A stretch of 64,000 bases of DNA from Microbacterium oleivorans (GTDB lineage: Bacteria > Actinomycetota > Actinomycetes > Actinomycetales > Microbacteriaceae): NCBI RefSeq assembly GCF_001644225.1, contig NZ_LSTV01000001.1, positions 124,001 to 188,000 on the forward strand, read 5' to 3'. A program made the translations under genes and the position numbers. The notes under the pieces are model-generated. The model was given only the letters and a program-made list of their open reading frames with translations. It was not told the origin of the DNA and did no database searches. Of this stretch, positions 34,770 to 43,807 are shown in pieces (position 1 is the first letter of the stretch; the number at the start of each line of letters is the position of its first letter).

Positions 34770-36437
34770 TCATGCGGCGGTGTGCTGTGCTGCGGCTTCC
34801 TGGGCCGCGGCTCGGGCGGATGCCGCATCGGATGCGGCGAGGGCTGCTTCGGCGATGCGCTTCGCGTCGTCGAGGCTGTGGTGCAGAAGGGTGGCGCGCA
34901 CGTCCGCGAGCGCCGTCGGGGCCATGGACAGGGTGGTGGCGCCAAGGCCGACGAGGACGACTGCGAGCAGCGGGTCGGCTGCGGCCTCGCCGCAGATGCC
35001 GACCGGCTTGCCGTGGGCACGGCCGCCGTCGCCGGTGAGCTTCACCAGCTGCAGGACGGCGGGATGCCACGGGTCCTGGAACGAGGCGACCGAACCGAGC
35101 AGGCGGTCGGCCGCGAGCGTGTACTGGGTGAGGTCGTTGGTGCCGATCGAGGCGAAGTCGGCGTGGGCGAGCACCCGGTCGGCGAGGAGGGCCGACGAGG
35201 GGACCTCGACCATGACGCCGGCCGTCTTGATGCCGTACTCCTTCGCGAGGGTGACGAAGTACTCCGTCTCCTCGACGGTCGAGACCATGGGAGCCATGAC
35301 CCACAGATCGGCGTCGGTGGCGGCATCCGCGTTCGCGAGAGCGGTCAGCTGCTCGCGCAGGATGTCCTCGCTCGCGCGCAGCGCGCGGAGACCGCGGAGG
35401 CCGAGGGCCGGGTTCTCCTCGTGCGCGTCGTTCAGGAAAGCGAGCGGCTTGTCGGCGCCGGCATCGAGGGCGCGGACGACGACCTTCTTGCCGGGGAACG
35501 CCTGCAGCAGCTCGGTGTACGCCTTCGTCTGCTCCTCGACGGTGGGAGCCTGCGACGAGCTGAGGAAGAGGAACTCGGTGCGGAAGAGCCCGACACCCTC
35601 TGCGCCCAGCTCGACGGCCTTGGCGGCGTCGGCGGGCTTGCCGAGGTTCGCGAGCAGCGGCACGGCCGTGCCGTCCGCCAGCGCGCCGGGCGTGATCGGT
35701 GCGTCCGCGGCGGCTGCACGGTCGGCCTCGCGGCGCTCGGCCTGCGCGATCTCGTCGTCCGTCGGCTGGGTGGTGACGATGCCGGCGGCGGCGTCCACGA
35801 TGACGGTCTCGCCCTCGGTCAGACCCGAGGCGCTGTGCACGCCGACGACGGCGACGATCGACTTCTCGCGCGCGAGGATCGCCGTGTGCGAGGTCGGGCC
35901 GCCTTCGGTCGTCACGAGCGCGAGGACCTTCTCGAGGTCGAGGAGTGCGGTGTCGGCGGGCGCCAGGTCTTTGGCGACCAGGATGAACGGATGCCCGGGG
36001 TCGGGCACGCCCGGTGCCGGCACCCCGCGCAGGTGGGCGATGACCCGCTGCGCGACGTCGTCGAGGTCCGCGGCGCGCTCGCCGAGGTAGCCGCCCATGG
36101 CGGCGAGGGAGTCACGGAACGAGGCGAACGCGTCGAAGACGGCGAACTCGCCGGTCGCGCCGGCGGCGAGACGGGTGGCGACCTCGTCCTCGAGGGCGGG
36201 GTCCTCGGCCATCATGGCCTGCGCCTCGAGCACCTCCTGCGCGGCTCCGCCGGCGCTGGCGCCGCGCAGCTCGAGCTCGCGGGCGACCGCCTCGATCGCC
36301 GCGGCGACGCGGGCCTTCTCATCCTCGGCGCTGAGCGTGCTCTTCTCATCCTTCGGCGCGGGCAGCGGCTCGGCCATCCGTGCGACGGGGCCGTGGCTCA
36401 CGCCCAGGCCGATTCCTACTCCTCGAAGCTCAGTCAT
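34770..36437 (-). CDS. ptsI: phosphoenolpyruvate-protein phosphotransferase (PTS enzyme I)
   Basis: Enzyme I transfers phosphate from PEP to HPr. The 555-residue protein has the phospho-histidine in TEGGPTSHTAILAREKSI (about residue 190). GVGLFRTEFLFLSS and SIGTNDLTQYTLAADR belong to the PEP-binding barrel, and the active-site Cys is in VGICGEAAADPLL. It sits 7 nt after ptsH and 28 nt before mtlA, so the general and mannitol-specific PTS proteins appear to share one transcript. Confidence 0.96.
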   Translation of the reverse strand: MTELRGVGIGLGVSHGPVARMAEPLPAPKDEKSTLSAEDEKARVAAAIEAVARELELRGASAGGAAQEVLEAQAMMAEDPALEDEVATRLAAGATGEFAVFDAFASFRDSLAAMGGYLGERAADLDDVAQRVIAHLRGVPAPGVPDPGHPFILVAKDLAPADTALLDLEKVLALVTTEGGPTSHTAILAREKSIVAVVGVHSASGLTEGETVIVDAAAGIVTTQPTDDEIAQAERREADRAAAADAPITPGALADGTAVPLLANLGKPADAAKAVELGAEGVGLFRTEFLFLSSSQAPTVEEQTKAYTELLQAFPGKKVVVRALDAGADKPLAFLNDAHEENPALGLRGLRALRASEDILREQLTALANADAATDADLWVMAPMVSTVEETEYFVTLAKEYGIKTAGVMVEVPSSALLADRVLAHADFASIGTNDLTQYTLAADRLLGSVASFQDPWHPAVLQLVKLTGDGGRAHGKPVGICGEAAADPLLAVVLVGLGATTLSMAPTALADVRATLLHHSLDDAKRIAEAALAASDAASARAAAQEAAAQHTAA

Positions 36438-36444
36438 GTGTCCC

Positions 36445-36720
36445 TCAGGCGTCGTGGTCGGTGGTCAGAAGTTCGGTCAGGGTGTCGAGGACGTCCTCCG
36501 CGCCCGGCCCGTCCGCGGTGAGCGTGACGTAGTCGCCGCTCTCCGCGCCGAGCGAGATGACGCTCAGGATGCTCGCCGCGTTGACCGCGCCGCCGGCCCC
36601 CTTCGAGATGGTGACCGGGATGCCGGCATCCTTCGCCGCCTGCGCGAAGAGCTTCGCGGGGCGGGCGTGCAGGCCGTGGGAGGAACCGATCCTCACCGTC
36701 CGGCTGGCCGGTGCGCTCAT
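36445..36720 (-). CDS. ptsH: PTS phosphocarrier protein HPr
   Basis: HPr relays phosphate from enzyme I to the EIIA domains. The 91-residue protein has the phospho-His in SHGLHARPAKLFAQAA and the serine region ASILSVISLGAESGD. In Firmicutes an HPr kinase phosphorylates this serine; whether that happens here is unknown. The start overlaps the upstream EIIB-like gene by 4 nt. Confidence 0.95.
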   Translation of the reverse strand: MSAPASRTVRIGSSHGLHARPAKLFAQAAKDAGIPVTISKGAGGAVNAASILSVISLGAESGDYVTLTADGPGAEDVLDTLTELLTTDHDA

Positions 36721-37046
36721 CGCGGGGTCCTTTCGATGCGGTCGGCGGCGGTCGCGGTGGTGACGAGGGCGAGCGTGCGGGTTCCGTCACGATCGTCGAA
36801 GACGTCCTCCGGGAGCAGAACGACACGCGCCTGTCGGGTGGCGGCATCCCGCTCGATGTCGGGGAGGGCGGAGGCAAGATGCGGACCCACGAGCACCACG
36901 TCGCCGGCATCCGTCCCGGTGGCGACCATGCCGGGGACACCCGCGTGGACGAGCAGTTCCCTGCCTTCGCGCTGTGCGGCCTGCCGCAGACGCTGGGCGA
37001 CGAACGTGCTCGACGCGCCGGCGCCGCAGACGACGAGGATCTTCAT
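36717..37046 (-). CDS. orphan PTS EIIB-like protein
   Basis: The 109-residue protein opens with MKILVVCGAGASSTFVAQRL, the phosphocysteine loop of lactose/cellobiose-type EIIB domains. GDVVLVGPHLASALPDIER matches the later strand. No matching EIIC or EIIA gene is present. It is the first gene of the ptsH-ptsI-mtlA operon and divergent from the PRD activator. It may phosphorylate the activator or serve an EIIC elsewhere (inference). AAGGAGG fixes the ATG at 37046. Confidence 0.85.
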   Translation of the reverse strand: MKILVVCGAGASSTFVAQRLRQAAQREGRELLVHAGVPGMVATGTDAGDVVLVGPHLASALPDIERDAATRQARVVLLPEDVFDDRDGTRTLALVTTATAADRIERTPR

Positions 37047-37107
37047 CGATCCGCCTCCTTGTCTCCCCGCAATTCTCATCCGACTCCCAGGAAGCGACAA
37101 CCAGGCC

Positions 37108-37126
37108 TTCTTCCGCGGGGGAGGAA
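37108..37126. promoter_or_regulatory. imperfect inverted repeat between EIIB-like gene and activator
   Basis: TTCTTCC (37108-37114) and GGAGGAA (37120-37126) form a 7-bp inverted repeat with one mismatch in the 114-nt divergent region. A binding site for the adjacent PRD activator is possible but unsupported otherwise. Confidence 0.3.
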
Positions 37127-37160
37127 ACCCCGGTGGTCCGGCGGATGGTTGACTGGACCC

Positions 37161-39080
37161 GTGAGTCGGACGAGGCAGGATCGCGTCATGGCGCTCCTGG
37201 CGAGGGATGCCGGGTGGCGTACCGCCGGCGAGCTCGCCGACCTCGTCGGGGTGACGCCCCGCAGCATCCGTTCGTACGTGGCCGCCCTCAACGCGCGGGT
37301 GCCCGGCGGCGACGCCGTCGAGTCAGGTCCGTCCGGCTACCGCGCGGGTGCCGGAGCGGCGGGGGCGCTGCAGCCGGCATCCGAGGAGACTCCTCGCGAC
37401 CGGTTGCACCGGCTCGTTCGCGACATCCTCGATGCGCCGGACGGCATCGACGTGTACGCCGCGGCGCAGCGCTTCCACGTGAGCGACGCCACCCTCGAAG
37501 CCGATCTCGGACGCGTGCGCGCGCTGCTGAGCGGCACGCAGCTGACCCTCGAGCGCTCCGCTGAGCGCGTGCGGTTGGTGGGGACGGAGATGGCCCAGCG
37601 GCGCCTGCTCAGCCAACTGGCGCACGACGAGATGGAGCAGGGCGCCTTCGACCTGCGCGCCCTGCGGCGCGCCCTCGGCGAGAGCACCGCCGAGACATCC
37701 GCGCTCGGGGCGTTCAAGGACGACCTGGTCGCGGGCCTCGGCGACCTGGGATACCTCGTCAACGAGTTCGGCATCGGCGACGTCATGATGCACATCGCGA
37801 TCGCCGCCGACCGGGTGGGGCGCGGACGCGGACTCGACGGCCCTCCGGTCGACGACGCGCCCGCGCGTGCGCGGATCGCCGACCTGCTCGATCGCCTCGC
37901 CGTCGCGCACCTCGGCGTCCGCCTGGGCGACGGTGACCGCGACCACCTCGCCGCGCTCGTGCAGACCCGCGTCGTGGCGCCGGGCGCGGCCGAACCCGAC
38001 ACCGTCATCCGGGGCCGGCTCGATGCGGACGTCGAGACCGCCGTGCGCGGGATCGTCGCGCAGGCGGCATCCGAGTTCCTCGTCGACATCGATCACGACG
38101 ACTTCATCCTGCGCCTCGCCCTCCACGTCCAGAATCTGCGTCAGCGCGCGCAGGACCAGGCCTGGTCGCGGAACGCCCTCACCCGTTCGCTCAAGTCCAG
38201 CTACCCGATGATCTTCGAGGTCGCCGTCTTCATCGCCGAGCAGCTGCGCGACGTCGTCGGCGCGCCTCTGTACGAGGACGAGATCGCCTACATCGCGATG
38301 CACGTCGGCGGCCGGCTCGAGCGGTCCCGCCAGTCGGGTCGCCTGCTGACGGCCACGCTCGTGTGCCCGGGGTACTACGAGATGCACGAACTCCTGCGGG
38401 CGAGCATCGACCGCGCGCTCGGTCGCGAGATCGAGGTCGTCGCCGTCGAGACGCGCGTCGACCCCGACTGGGCGGGGCTCGACACGGATCTCGTCCTCAC
38501 GACGATCGATCCGCCCGCGCCGTCCGACCGCATCGTCCGGGTGCAGCCCTTCCTCACCGAACCCGACGTCGAGCGAGTCCAGGGCGCGGCGGCCCGCGCC
38601 CGCCGCGCGCGACGCCTGGCGGGCCTGCGCGCGGAGCTCGAGCGGTACTTCTCCGCCGAGGCCTTCGTGCCCCGCCTGCCCGCCGATGCGGACGAGGAGA
38701 CCGTGATCCGCGGGCTCGGCGGACTACTGGCGGCCCAGGGCGTCATCACCGAGGACTACGTCACCCGCACGCTCGAGCGGGAGCGCATCTCCTCGACGGC
38801 TTTCACCGATGCGCTCGCCGTCCCGCACGCCATCGGGATGACCGCGACCCGCACCGCGATCGCCGTGGGCCTGGCCGACCCGTCGATCCGTTGGGGCGAC
38901 GGACGGGTGCAGGTCGTGACGATGGTCGCGTTCTCCGAGTCCGACCGCGAAGCCTTCCAGACGGTGTTCGAGCAGCTCGTCGAGGTGTTCAGCGAACGCG
39001 ACAGCGTGCAGCGGATCCTGCGCCGCGGTACGACGTTCGCCGCGTTCCTCGACGAGCTCGTCGCCGTCGTCGACGGCTGA
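37161..39080 (+). CDS. mtlR: PRD-containing transcriptional activator of the mannitol PTS genes (MtlR/BglG-like)
   Basis: The 639-residue protein has the full MtlR architecture: an N-terminal HTH (TAGELADLVGVTPRSIRSYV), a second HTH-like region, and two PTS regulation domains with histidines in DVMMHIAIAADR and YIAMHVGGRLER. An EIIB-like domain (ATLVCPGYYEMHELL, with Cys) and a C-terminal EIIA domain (ALAVPHAIGMTA, with His) follow. Such proteins activate the mannitol operon according to their phosphorylation by HPr and EII proteins. It is divergent from the operon. The GTG at 37161 is chosen because it precedes the HTH; no clear Shine-Dalgarno is present. Confidence 0.88.
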   Translation: MSRTRQDRVMALLARDAGWRTAGELADLVGVTPRSIRSYVAALNARVPGGDAVESGPSGYRAGAGAAGALQPASEETPRDRLHRLVRDILDAPDGIDVYAAAQRFHVSDATLEADLGRVRALLSGTQLTLERSAERVRLVGTEMAQRRLLSQLAHDEMEQGAFDLRALRRALGESTAETSALGAFKDDLVAGLGDLGYLVNEFGIGDVMMHIAIAADRVGRGRGLDGPPVDDAPARARIADLLDRLAVAHLGVRLGDGDRDHLAALVQTRVVAPGAAEPDTVIRGRLDADVETAVRGIVAQAASEFLVDIDHDDFILRLALHVQNLRQRAQDQAWSRNALTRSLKSSYPMIFEVAVFIAEQLRDVVGAPLYEDEIAYIAMHVGGRLERSRQSGRLLTATLVCPGYYEMHELLRASIDRALGREIEVVAVETRVDPDWAGLDTDLVLTTIDPPAPSDRIVRVQPFLTEPDVERVQGAAARARRARRLAGLRAELERYFSAEAFVPRLPADADEETVIRGLGGLLAAQGVITEDYVTRTLERERISSTAFTDALAVPHAIGMTATRTAIAVGLADPSIRWGDGRVQVVTMVAFSESDREAFQTVFEQLVEVFSERDSVQRILRRGTTFAAFLDELVAVVDG

Positions 39081-39659
39081 TCAGCGGGCCAGGCGCGCCT
39101 CGAGCCCCATCTTCACCCCGGGCCACTCGTGGGGGAGGATCGAGTACACGACGGTGTCGCGCAGCGTGCCGCCGGGGCCGATGCGGTGGTTGCGCAGGAC
39201 GCCGTCTCGGCGCGCGCCGAGCCGTTCGATCGCGGCCTGCGACTGCCGGTTGTGCCACGACGTGCGGAACTCCACCGCGATCGCCTCGCACGCCTCGAAC
39301 GCGTGCCCCAGCAGCAGCAGCTTCGCGGTCGTGTTGACCTCGGTCCGCTGCACGCTCGGCGACAGCCACGTGTAGCCGATCTCGACCCGGCGGTTGACCT
39401 GGTCGATGCCGCAGAAGGTCGTCATCCCGCTCGGGGTGCCGTCGACGAGGACCGCGAACGGGTTCATCCGCCCGGCTGCGTGCTCGGCACGCCGCCAGCT
39501 GATCTCGTCGGGGACGGATGCCGGGATGGCGGTGTACCACGCGTACTCGAGGCCCTCGCGGGCCGCCGCGAGGTCGTCGGCGTGCGCGGCGTCGAGCGGG
39601 ACCAGCTGCACACGACCCCGGCTCAGGACGACCGGCTCCGTGAGCGGAATCGCCGTCAC
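39081..39659 (-). CDS. GNAT-family N-acetyltransferase
   Basis: The 192-residue protein belongs to the RimJ/RimL-like group: VVLSRGRVQLVPLDAAHADD opens the fold and VEIGYTWLSPSVQRTEVN lies at the acetyl-CoA site. HNRQSQAAIERLGARRDGVL is the C-terminal motif. The substrate is unknown. It starts with GTG overlapping the phosphomutase stop by 4 nt, and its stop abuts the stop of mtlR with no spacer, so the two transcripts converge. Confidence 0.85.
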   Translation of the reverse strand: MTAIPLTEPVVLSRGRVQLVPLDAAHADDLAAAREGLEYAWYTAIPASVPDEISWRRAEHAAGRMNPFAVLVDGTPSGMTTFCGIDQVNRRVEIGYTWLSPSVQRTEVNTTAKLLLLGHAFEACEAIAVEFRTSWHNRQSQAAIERLGARRDGVLRNHRIGPGGTLRDTVVYSILPHEWPGVKMGLEARLAR

Positions 39660-41320
39660 GCCTGCGCCGCGGCGAGGATCTCCCGGACGCCGGCGTCCAC
39701 CGCCGCCAGCCGGGCCGCCGCATCCTCCGCCGAGTCGCCGCGGACGTCGAGGTAGGCCTTGAGCTTCGGTTCGGTCCCGCTCGGGCGCACGATGACGCGC
39801 GATCCGTCGGTCAGCCACACCCGCAGCACGTCGCCGCGCGGCGAGCCCTCGGGAGCGGTGAGCAGGTCCTCGATGCGCTCGACGGCGACCGTACCGACGG
39901 ATGCCGGGGGCGCCGCGCGCAGCGCGCACATGATGCGGCCGATCACCGACACGTCGTCGACGCGGAGGGACACCTGCCCGCTCGCGAAGTGCCCGAAGGT
40001 CGCGGCCGACTCGTCGAGCAGGTCGCCGAGCGTCCGGCCCTCCTCGCGTGCCTCGGCGACGAGGCCCAGCACGGCGACGGCGGCCGAGATGCCGTCCTTG
40101 TCGCGCACGGTGTCGGGGTTCACGAGGTAGCCGAGCGCCTCTTCGAACCCGTAGACGAGCCCGGGGGCACGCGAGATCCATTTGAAGCCGGTCAGCGTGG
40201 CGGCGAAGTCGAGGCCGTAGTGCTCGGCGATCGCCTGCAGGCCGGGCGACGAGACGATCGAGCACGCGAGGGTGCCCGCGGTCGCGGTGCGCGCGGCGCG
40301 CCAGCCGAGGAGCAGCCCGACCTCGTTGCCGGTGAGCCGACGCCAGCCGCCGGGGGCTGCGGCATCCGGGATCGCGACGGCGAGCCGGTCGGCGTCGGGA
40401 TCGTTGGCGAGGATCAGCTCCGCGCCGGCGGCGCGGGCCGCCTCGAACGAGAGGTCCATCGCGCCGGGCTCTTCCGGGTTGGGGAAGGCGACCGTCGGGA
40501 ACCGCCCGTCGGGCTCGATCTGATCGGCGACCACCGTCGGCGCGGGGTACCCCGCGATCGCGAGGATGCGCGAGAGGGTCTCGTGGCCCACGCCGTGCAT
40601 CGCGGTGTAGACCCAGTTCAGACCGGCCGCACCGGCAGGGGCGGGGGCGACGAGCGCGGTCGCGCGCACGTAGGCGTCCACGACGTCCTCGCCGGCGGTC
40701 TCGTAGTCCGCGGAGCGGGGGATCGCGCCGAGGTCCGCCCGGGCGGCGACCTCGTCGATGTGCGCCGCGATCTCGGCATCCGCCGGCGAGACGATCTGAG
40801 CGCCGTCGTCCTCGCCACCGAGGTACACCTTGTACCCGTTGTCGTCGGGCGGGTTGTGCGACGCCGTGACCATCACTCCCGCGGACACACCGAGGTGGCG
40901 GACGGCGAAGGCGAGCACGGGGGTCGGCAGGAGGCGGGGGAGGAGGATCGCGCGCAGCCCCGCGCCCGCGAAGATCTCGGCGCTGTCCCGGGCGAAGACG
41001 TCCGAGTTCCGGCGCCCGTCGTAGCCGATCACGACCGACGGGGTCTCGTCGCCCGCGCGCTCGTGCAGGTACGCGGCGAACCCGGCGGCCGCCTGTCCGA
41101 CCAGGACGCGGTTCATGCGGTTCGACCCGGCGCCCAGGGCCCCGCGCAGCCCCGCAGTCCCGAAGGCCAGCCGCGTGTCGAACCGGTCGTGCAGGTCGTC
41201 GAGCGCCGCCGCGTCAGCGGCCTCGGCTCGCTCGATCAGCGCCCGCAGCTCGTCGCTCGTCTGCGGGTCGGGGTCCTGCGCGAGCCACCCGCGGGCGACG
41301 TCGAGGATGCCCTCGCTCAC
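39656..41320 (-). CDS. phosphomannomutase/phosphoglucomutase family (phospho-sugar mutase)
   Basis: This 554-residue alpha-D-phosphohexomutase moves a phosphate between C1 and C6 (or C1 and C5 of a pentose). The phosphoserine loop is VTASHNPPDDNGYKVYLG, the Mg site ANDPDADRLAVA, the sugar loop FEEALGYLV, and the phosphate-binding site RPSGTEPKLKAYLDV. Length and the LAFGTAGLRGALG motif fit the PgcA/phosphopentomutase-like branch. Its 4-nt overlap with the purine nucleoside phosphorylase gene suggests action on ribose 1-phosphate, but a phosphoglucomutase or phosphomannomutase role is equally possible. Confidence 0.88.
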   Translation of the reverse strand: MSEGILDVARGWLAQDPDPQTSDELRALIERAEAADAAALDDLHDRFDTRLAFGTAGLRGALGAGSNRMNRVLVGQAAAGFAAYLHERAGDETPSVVIGYDGRRNSDVFARDSAEIFAGAGLRAILLPRLLPTPVLAFAVRHLGVSAGVMVTASHNPPDDNGYKVYLGGEDDGAQIVSPADAEIAAHIDEVAARADLGAIPRSADYETAGEDVVDAYVRATALVAPAPAGAAGLNWVYTAMHGVGHETLSRILAIAGYPAPTVVADQIEPDGRFPTVAFPNPEEPGAMDLSFEAARAAGAELILANDPDADRLAVAIPDAAAPGGWRRLTGNEVGLLLGWRAARTATAGTLACSIVSSPGLQAIAEHYGLDFAATLTGFKWISRAPGLVYGFEEALGYLVNPDTVRDKDGISAAVAVLGLVAEAREEGRTLGDLLDESAATFGHFASGQVSLRVDDVSVIGRIMCALRAAPPASVGTVAVERIEDLLTAPEGSPRGDVLRVWLTDGSRVIVRPSGTEPKLKAYLDVRGDSAEDAAARLAAVDAGVREILAAAQA

Positions 41321-42147
41321 AGGACGCCGATCACGCGGGCGAGCAGGTCGGAGATGACCGGCTCGGCCTCGCGGCCCGCCTCGATGACCTCCTGGTGGCT
41401 CAGCGGGGTGGTCTGGATGCCGGCGGCGAGGTTCGTGATGAGCGAGAAGCCCAGGATCTCCATGCCCGCCTGGCGTGCGGCGATCGCCTCGAGGGCCGTC
41501 GACATGCCGACGATGTGCCCGCCGATCGTCTTCGCCATCTGCACCTCGGCGGGCGTCTCGTAGTGCGGTCCGCGGAACTGGCAGTACACGCCTTCGTCGA
41601 GCGACGGGTCGACGGTGCGGGCGAGGTCGCGCAAGCGCCGCGAGTAGAGGTCGGTGAGGTCGATGAAGGTCGCGCCCTCGAGGGGGGAGTCGGCCGTCAG
41701 GTTGATGTGGTCGCTGATGAGCACGGGCTGCCCCGGCGTCCACGACGTCTTGATGCCGCCCGCGCCGTTGGTGAGGACCATCGTCTTCGCGCCGGTCGCG
41801 GCGGCCGTGCGCACACTGTGCACGACGCGACGCACGCCGTGCCCCTCGTAGTAGTGCGTGCGCGCGCCGATCACGAGAACGCGCTTGCCGTCCGGGGTGA
41901 GGATGCTGCGGATCGATCCGACGTGCCCTTCGAGGGCGGGCTTGCTGAACCCGGTGACCTCGGTCGCGGCCAGGGTCGCTGTGGTCTCGCCGATCAGCTC
42001 GGCGGCCTTGCCCCAGCCGCTCCCGAGCGTCAGGGCGACGTCGTGGTGGTCGACGCCGGTGAGGCGGGCGATGTCGTCGGCGGCGGTCCGTGCGACCTCG
42101 AACGGGTCGGCCGTGGGGTCGTCGAGCGGGTGGGTGTCCTCGTGCAT
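41317..42147 (-). CDS. punA: purine-nucleoside phosphorylase
   Basis: The enzyme splits inosine and guanosine with phosphate into base and ribose 1-phosphate. The 276-residue protein is of the trimeric class: LGSGWGKAAELIG binds phosphate, GARTHYYEGHG follows, then MVLTNGAGGIKTSWTPGQ, LISDHINLT and GPHYETPAEVQM. It would act on inosine produced by Add. The ATG at 42147 lies 6 nt after TAGAGT, consistent with leaderless transcription. It is the first gene of a three-gene unit with the phosphomutase and an acetyltransferase. Confidence 0.92.
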   Translation of the reverse strand: MHEDTHPLDDPTADPFEVARTAADDIARLTGVDHHDVALTLGSGWGKAAELIGETTATLAATEVTGFSKPALEGHVGSIRSILTPDGKRVLVIGARTHYYEGHGVRRVVHSVRTAAATGAKTMVLTNGAGGIKTSWTPGQPVLISDHINLTADSPLEGATFIDLTDLYSRRLRDLARTVDPSLDEGVYCQFRGPHYETPAEVQMAKTIGGHIVGMSTALEAIAARQAGMEILGFSLITNLAAGIQTTPLSHQEVIEAGREAEPVISDLLARVIGVL

Positions 42148-42153
42148 GCTCCC

Positions 42154-42159
42154 ACTCTA
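42154..42159 (-). promoter_or_regulatory. candidate -10 box of the leaderless punA promoter
   Basis: TAGAGT on the minus strand, then GGGAGC, then the ATG at 42147. Confidence 0.5.
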
Positions 42160-42240
42160 GGAACCCGGGGACGGCTCGGCCACACGGCGCGCATCTCGTC
42201 GCGGCGCACGGGGACCCCGCGGGCTGGAAGAATGGTGCGC

Positions 42241-43692
42241 ATGTCTGTGAGCTTCGAGACCACCCAGAGCGTCGCGATCATCGGCGGCGGCCCCGGCGGA
42301 TACGAGGCGGCTCTCGCAGCGGCCCAGCTGGGCGCCGAGGTGACGCTCGTCGAGCGCGCAGGCATCGGGGGATCCGCGGTCATCACGGACGTCGTCCCCT
42401 CCAAGACCCTCATCGCCACCGCCGACGCCGCCGTCGCCATCCGCGGCGCCTCCGATCTCGGGGTGCAGCTGTTCGCCCGGGGCGACAGCGGCAAGCCGCT
42501 CAAGCCCGAGATCGCCATCAACCTCGGGGCGGTCAACAAGCGGCTCCTGTCCCTGGCGCGTCAGCAGTCCGACGACCAGCGCGCGCAGCTGGTGGATGCC
42601 GGGGTCCGCATCATCTCCGGCCACGGCCGCCTCGACGGGACGCACGCCGTCGTCGTCTCGACCGGCCCCGGCGGCACCGACTTCGACCGGATCGAGGCCG
42701 ACACGCTCGTGGTCTCGGTGGGCGCCTCGCCGCGCGAGCTCGACAGCGCGAAGCCCGACGGGGAGCGCATCCTGACCTGGACGCAGCTCTACAACATGTC
42801 GTCGCTGCCCGAGCACCTGATCGTCGTGGGGTCCGGCGTCACGGGCGCGGAGTTCGCCGGCGCCTACATGAACCTCGGGTCGAAGGTGACGCTGATCTCG
42901 AGCCGCGACCAGGTCCTCCCCGGTGAGGACTCCGACGCGGCGGCCGTCATCGAGAAGGTCTTCACCCGCGGCGGCATGGAGGTGCTGTCGAAGTCCCGCG
43001 CCGAGAAGGTGGAGCGCACGAAGGACGGCGTGGTCGCGACGCTGTCCGACGGTCGCACCGTCGAGGGCAGCCACTGCCTCATGGCCGTCGGATCCATCCC
43101 GAATACCGCCGGCATCGGACTGGAGGATGCGGGGGTCCAGCTCACCGGCTCGGGTCACATCCAGGTCAACCGCGTCGCGCGCACGTCGGTGCCGAACATC
43201 TACGCCGCGGGCGACTGCACGACGTTCCTCCCGCTCGCCTCGGTTGCCGCCATGCAGGGACGCATGGCCGTCTTCCACGCGCTCGGCGACACCGTCATCC
43301 CGCTCGAGAAGCACCGCGTCACGGCGAACATCTTCACGGCGCCCGAGATCGCCACCGTCGGACGCCAGGAGCGCGACATCGAGTCCGGCGCGGTCAACGG
43401 CACGGTCCACAAGCTCCCGCTGGCCGCCAACGCGCGCGCGAAGATGATGGGCGTCAAGGACGGGTTCGTGAAGATCATCGCCCGCGAGGGATCGGGCACC
43501 GTCATCGGCGGCGTCATCGTCGCCCCGCGCGCCTCCGAGCTGATCTACCCGATCGCCATCGCCGTCGAGCGGCGCCTCACGGTCGACCAGCTCTCCCGCG
43601 TGTTCGCGGTGTTCCCGTCGCTCGCGGGCAGCATCACCGACGCGACCCGCGCGATGCACCAGGTCGCCCGGGACGAAGACACCTACAGCTGA
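42241..43692 (+). CDS. lpdA: LpdA-type NAD(P)H-quinone dehydrogenase
   Basis: The 483-residue flavoprotein belongs to the dihydrolipoamide dehydrogenase superfamily. VAIIGGGPGGYEAALAAAQL binds FAD, HLIVVGSGVTGAEFAGAYMN binds NAD(P), and NIYAAGDCTTFLPLA is the second FAD motif. The redox-active Cys pair is absent: the region reads GIGGSAVITDVVPSKTL where true dihydrolipoamide dehydrogenases have CxxxxC. The actinobacterial LpdA group (M. tuberculosis Rv3303c) lacks it too and reduces quinones, so that role is most likely. ATG 42241 has GGAAG 10 nt upstream. Confidence 0.88.
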   Translation: MSVSFETTQSVAIIGGGPGGYEAALAAAQLGAEVTLVERAGIGGSAVITDVVPSKTLIATADAAVAIRGASDLGVQLFARGDSGKPLKPEIAINLGAVNKRLLSLARQQSDDQRAQLVDAGVRIISGHGRLDGTHAVVVSTGPGGTDFDRIEADTLVVSVGASPRELDSAKPDGERILTWTQLYNMSSLPEHLIVVGSGVTGAEFAGAYMNLGSKVTLISSRDQVLPGEDSDAAAVIEKVFTRGGMEVLSKSRAEKVERTKDGVVATLSDGRTVEGSHCLMAVGSIPNTAGIGLEDAGVQLTGSGHIQVNRVARTSVPNIYAAGDCTTFLPLASVAAMQGRMAVFHALGDTVIPLEKHRVTANIFTAPEIATVGRQERDIESGAVNGTVHKLPLAANARAKMMGVKDGFVKIIAREGSGTVIGGVIVAPRASELIYPIAIAVERRLTVDQLSRVFAVFPSLAGSITDATRAMHQVARDEDTYS

Positions 43693-43807
43693 CCCGGGTA
43701 TCCGGGACGCCGCGCCGGCGTCAAGCCCCCTGGCGAGAGCCGACGGGCGCGTAGAGTGGGAGGGTCCTGGGGAGGGCTAGCTGATCTGGGGAAACCCGGA
43801 GAGATCT

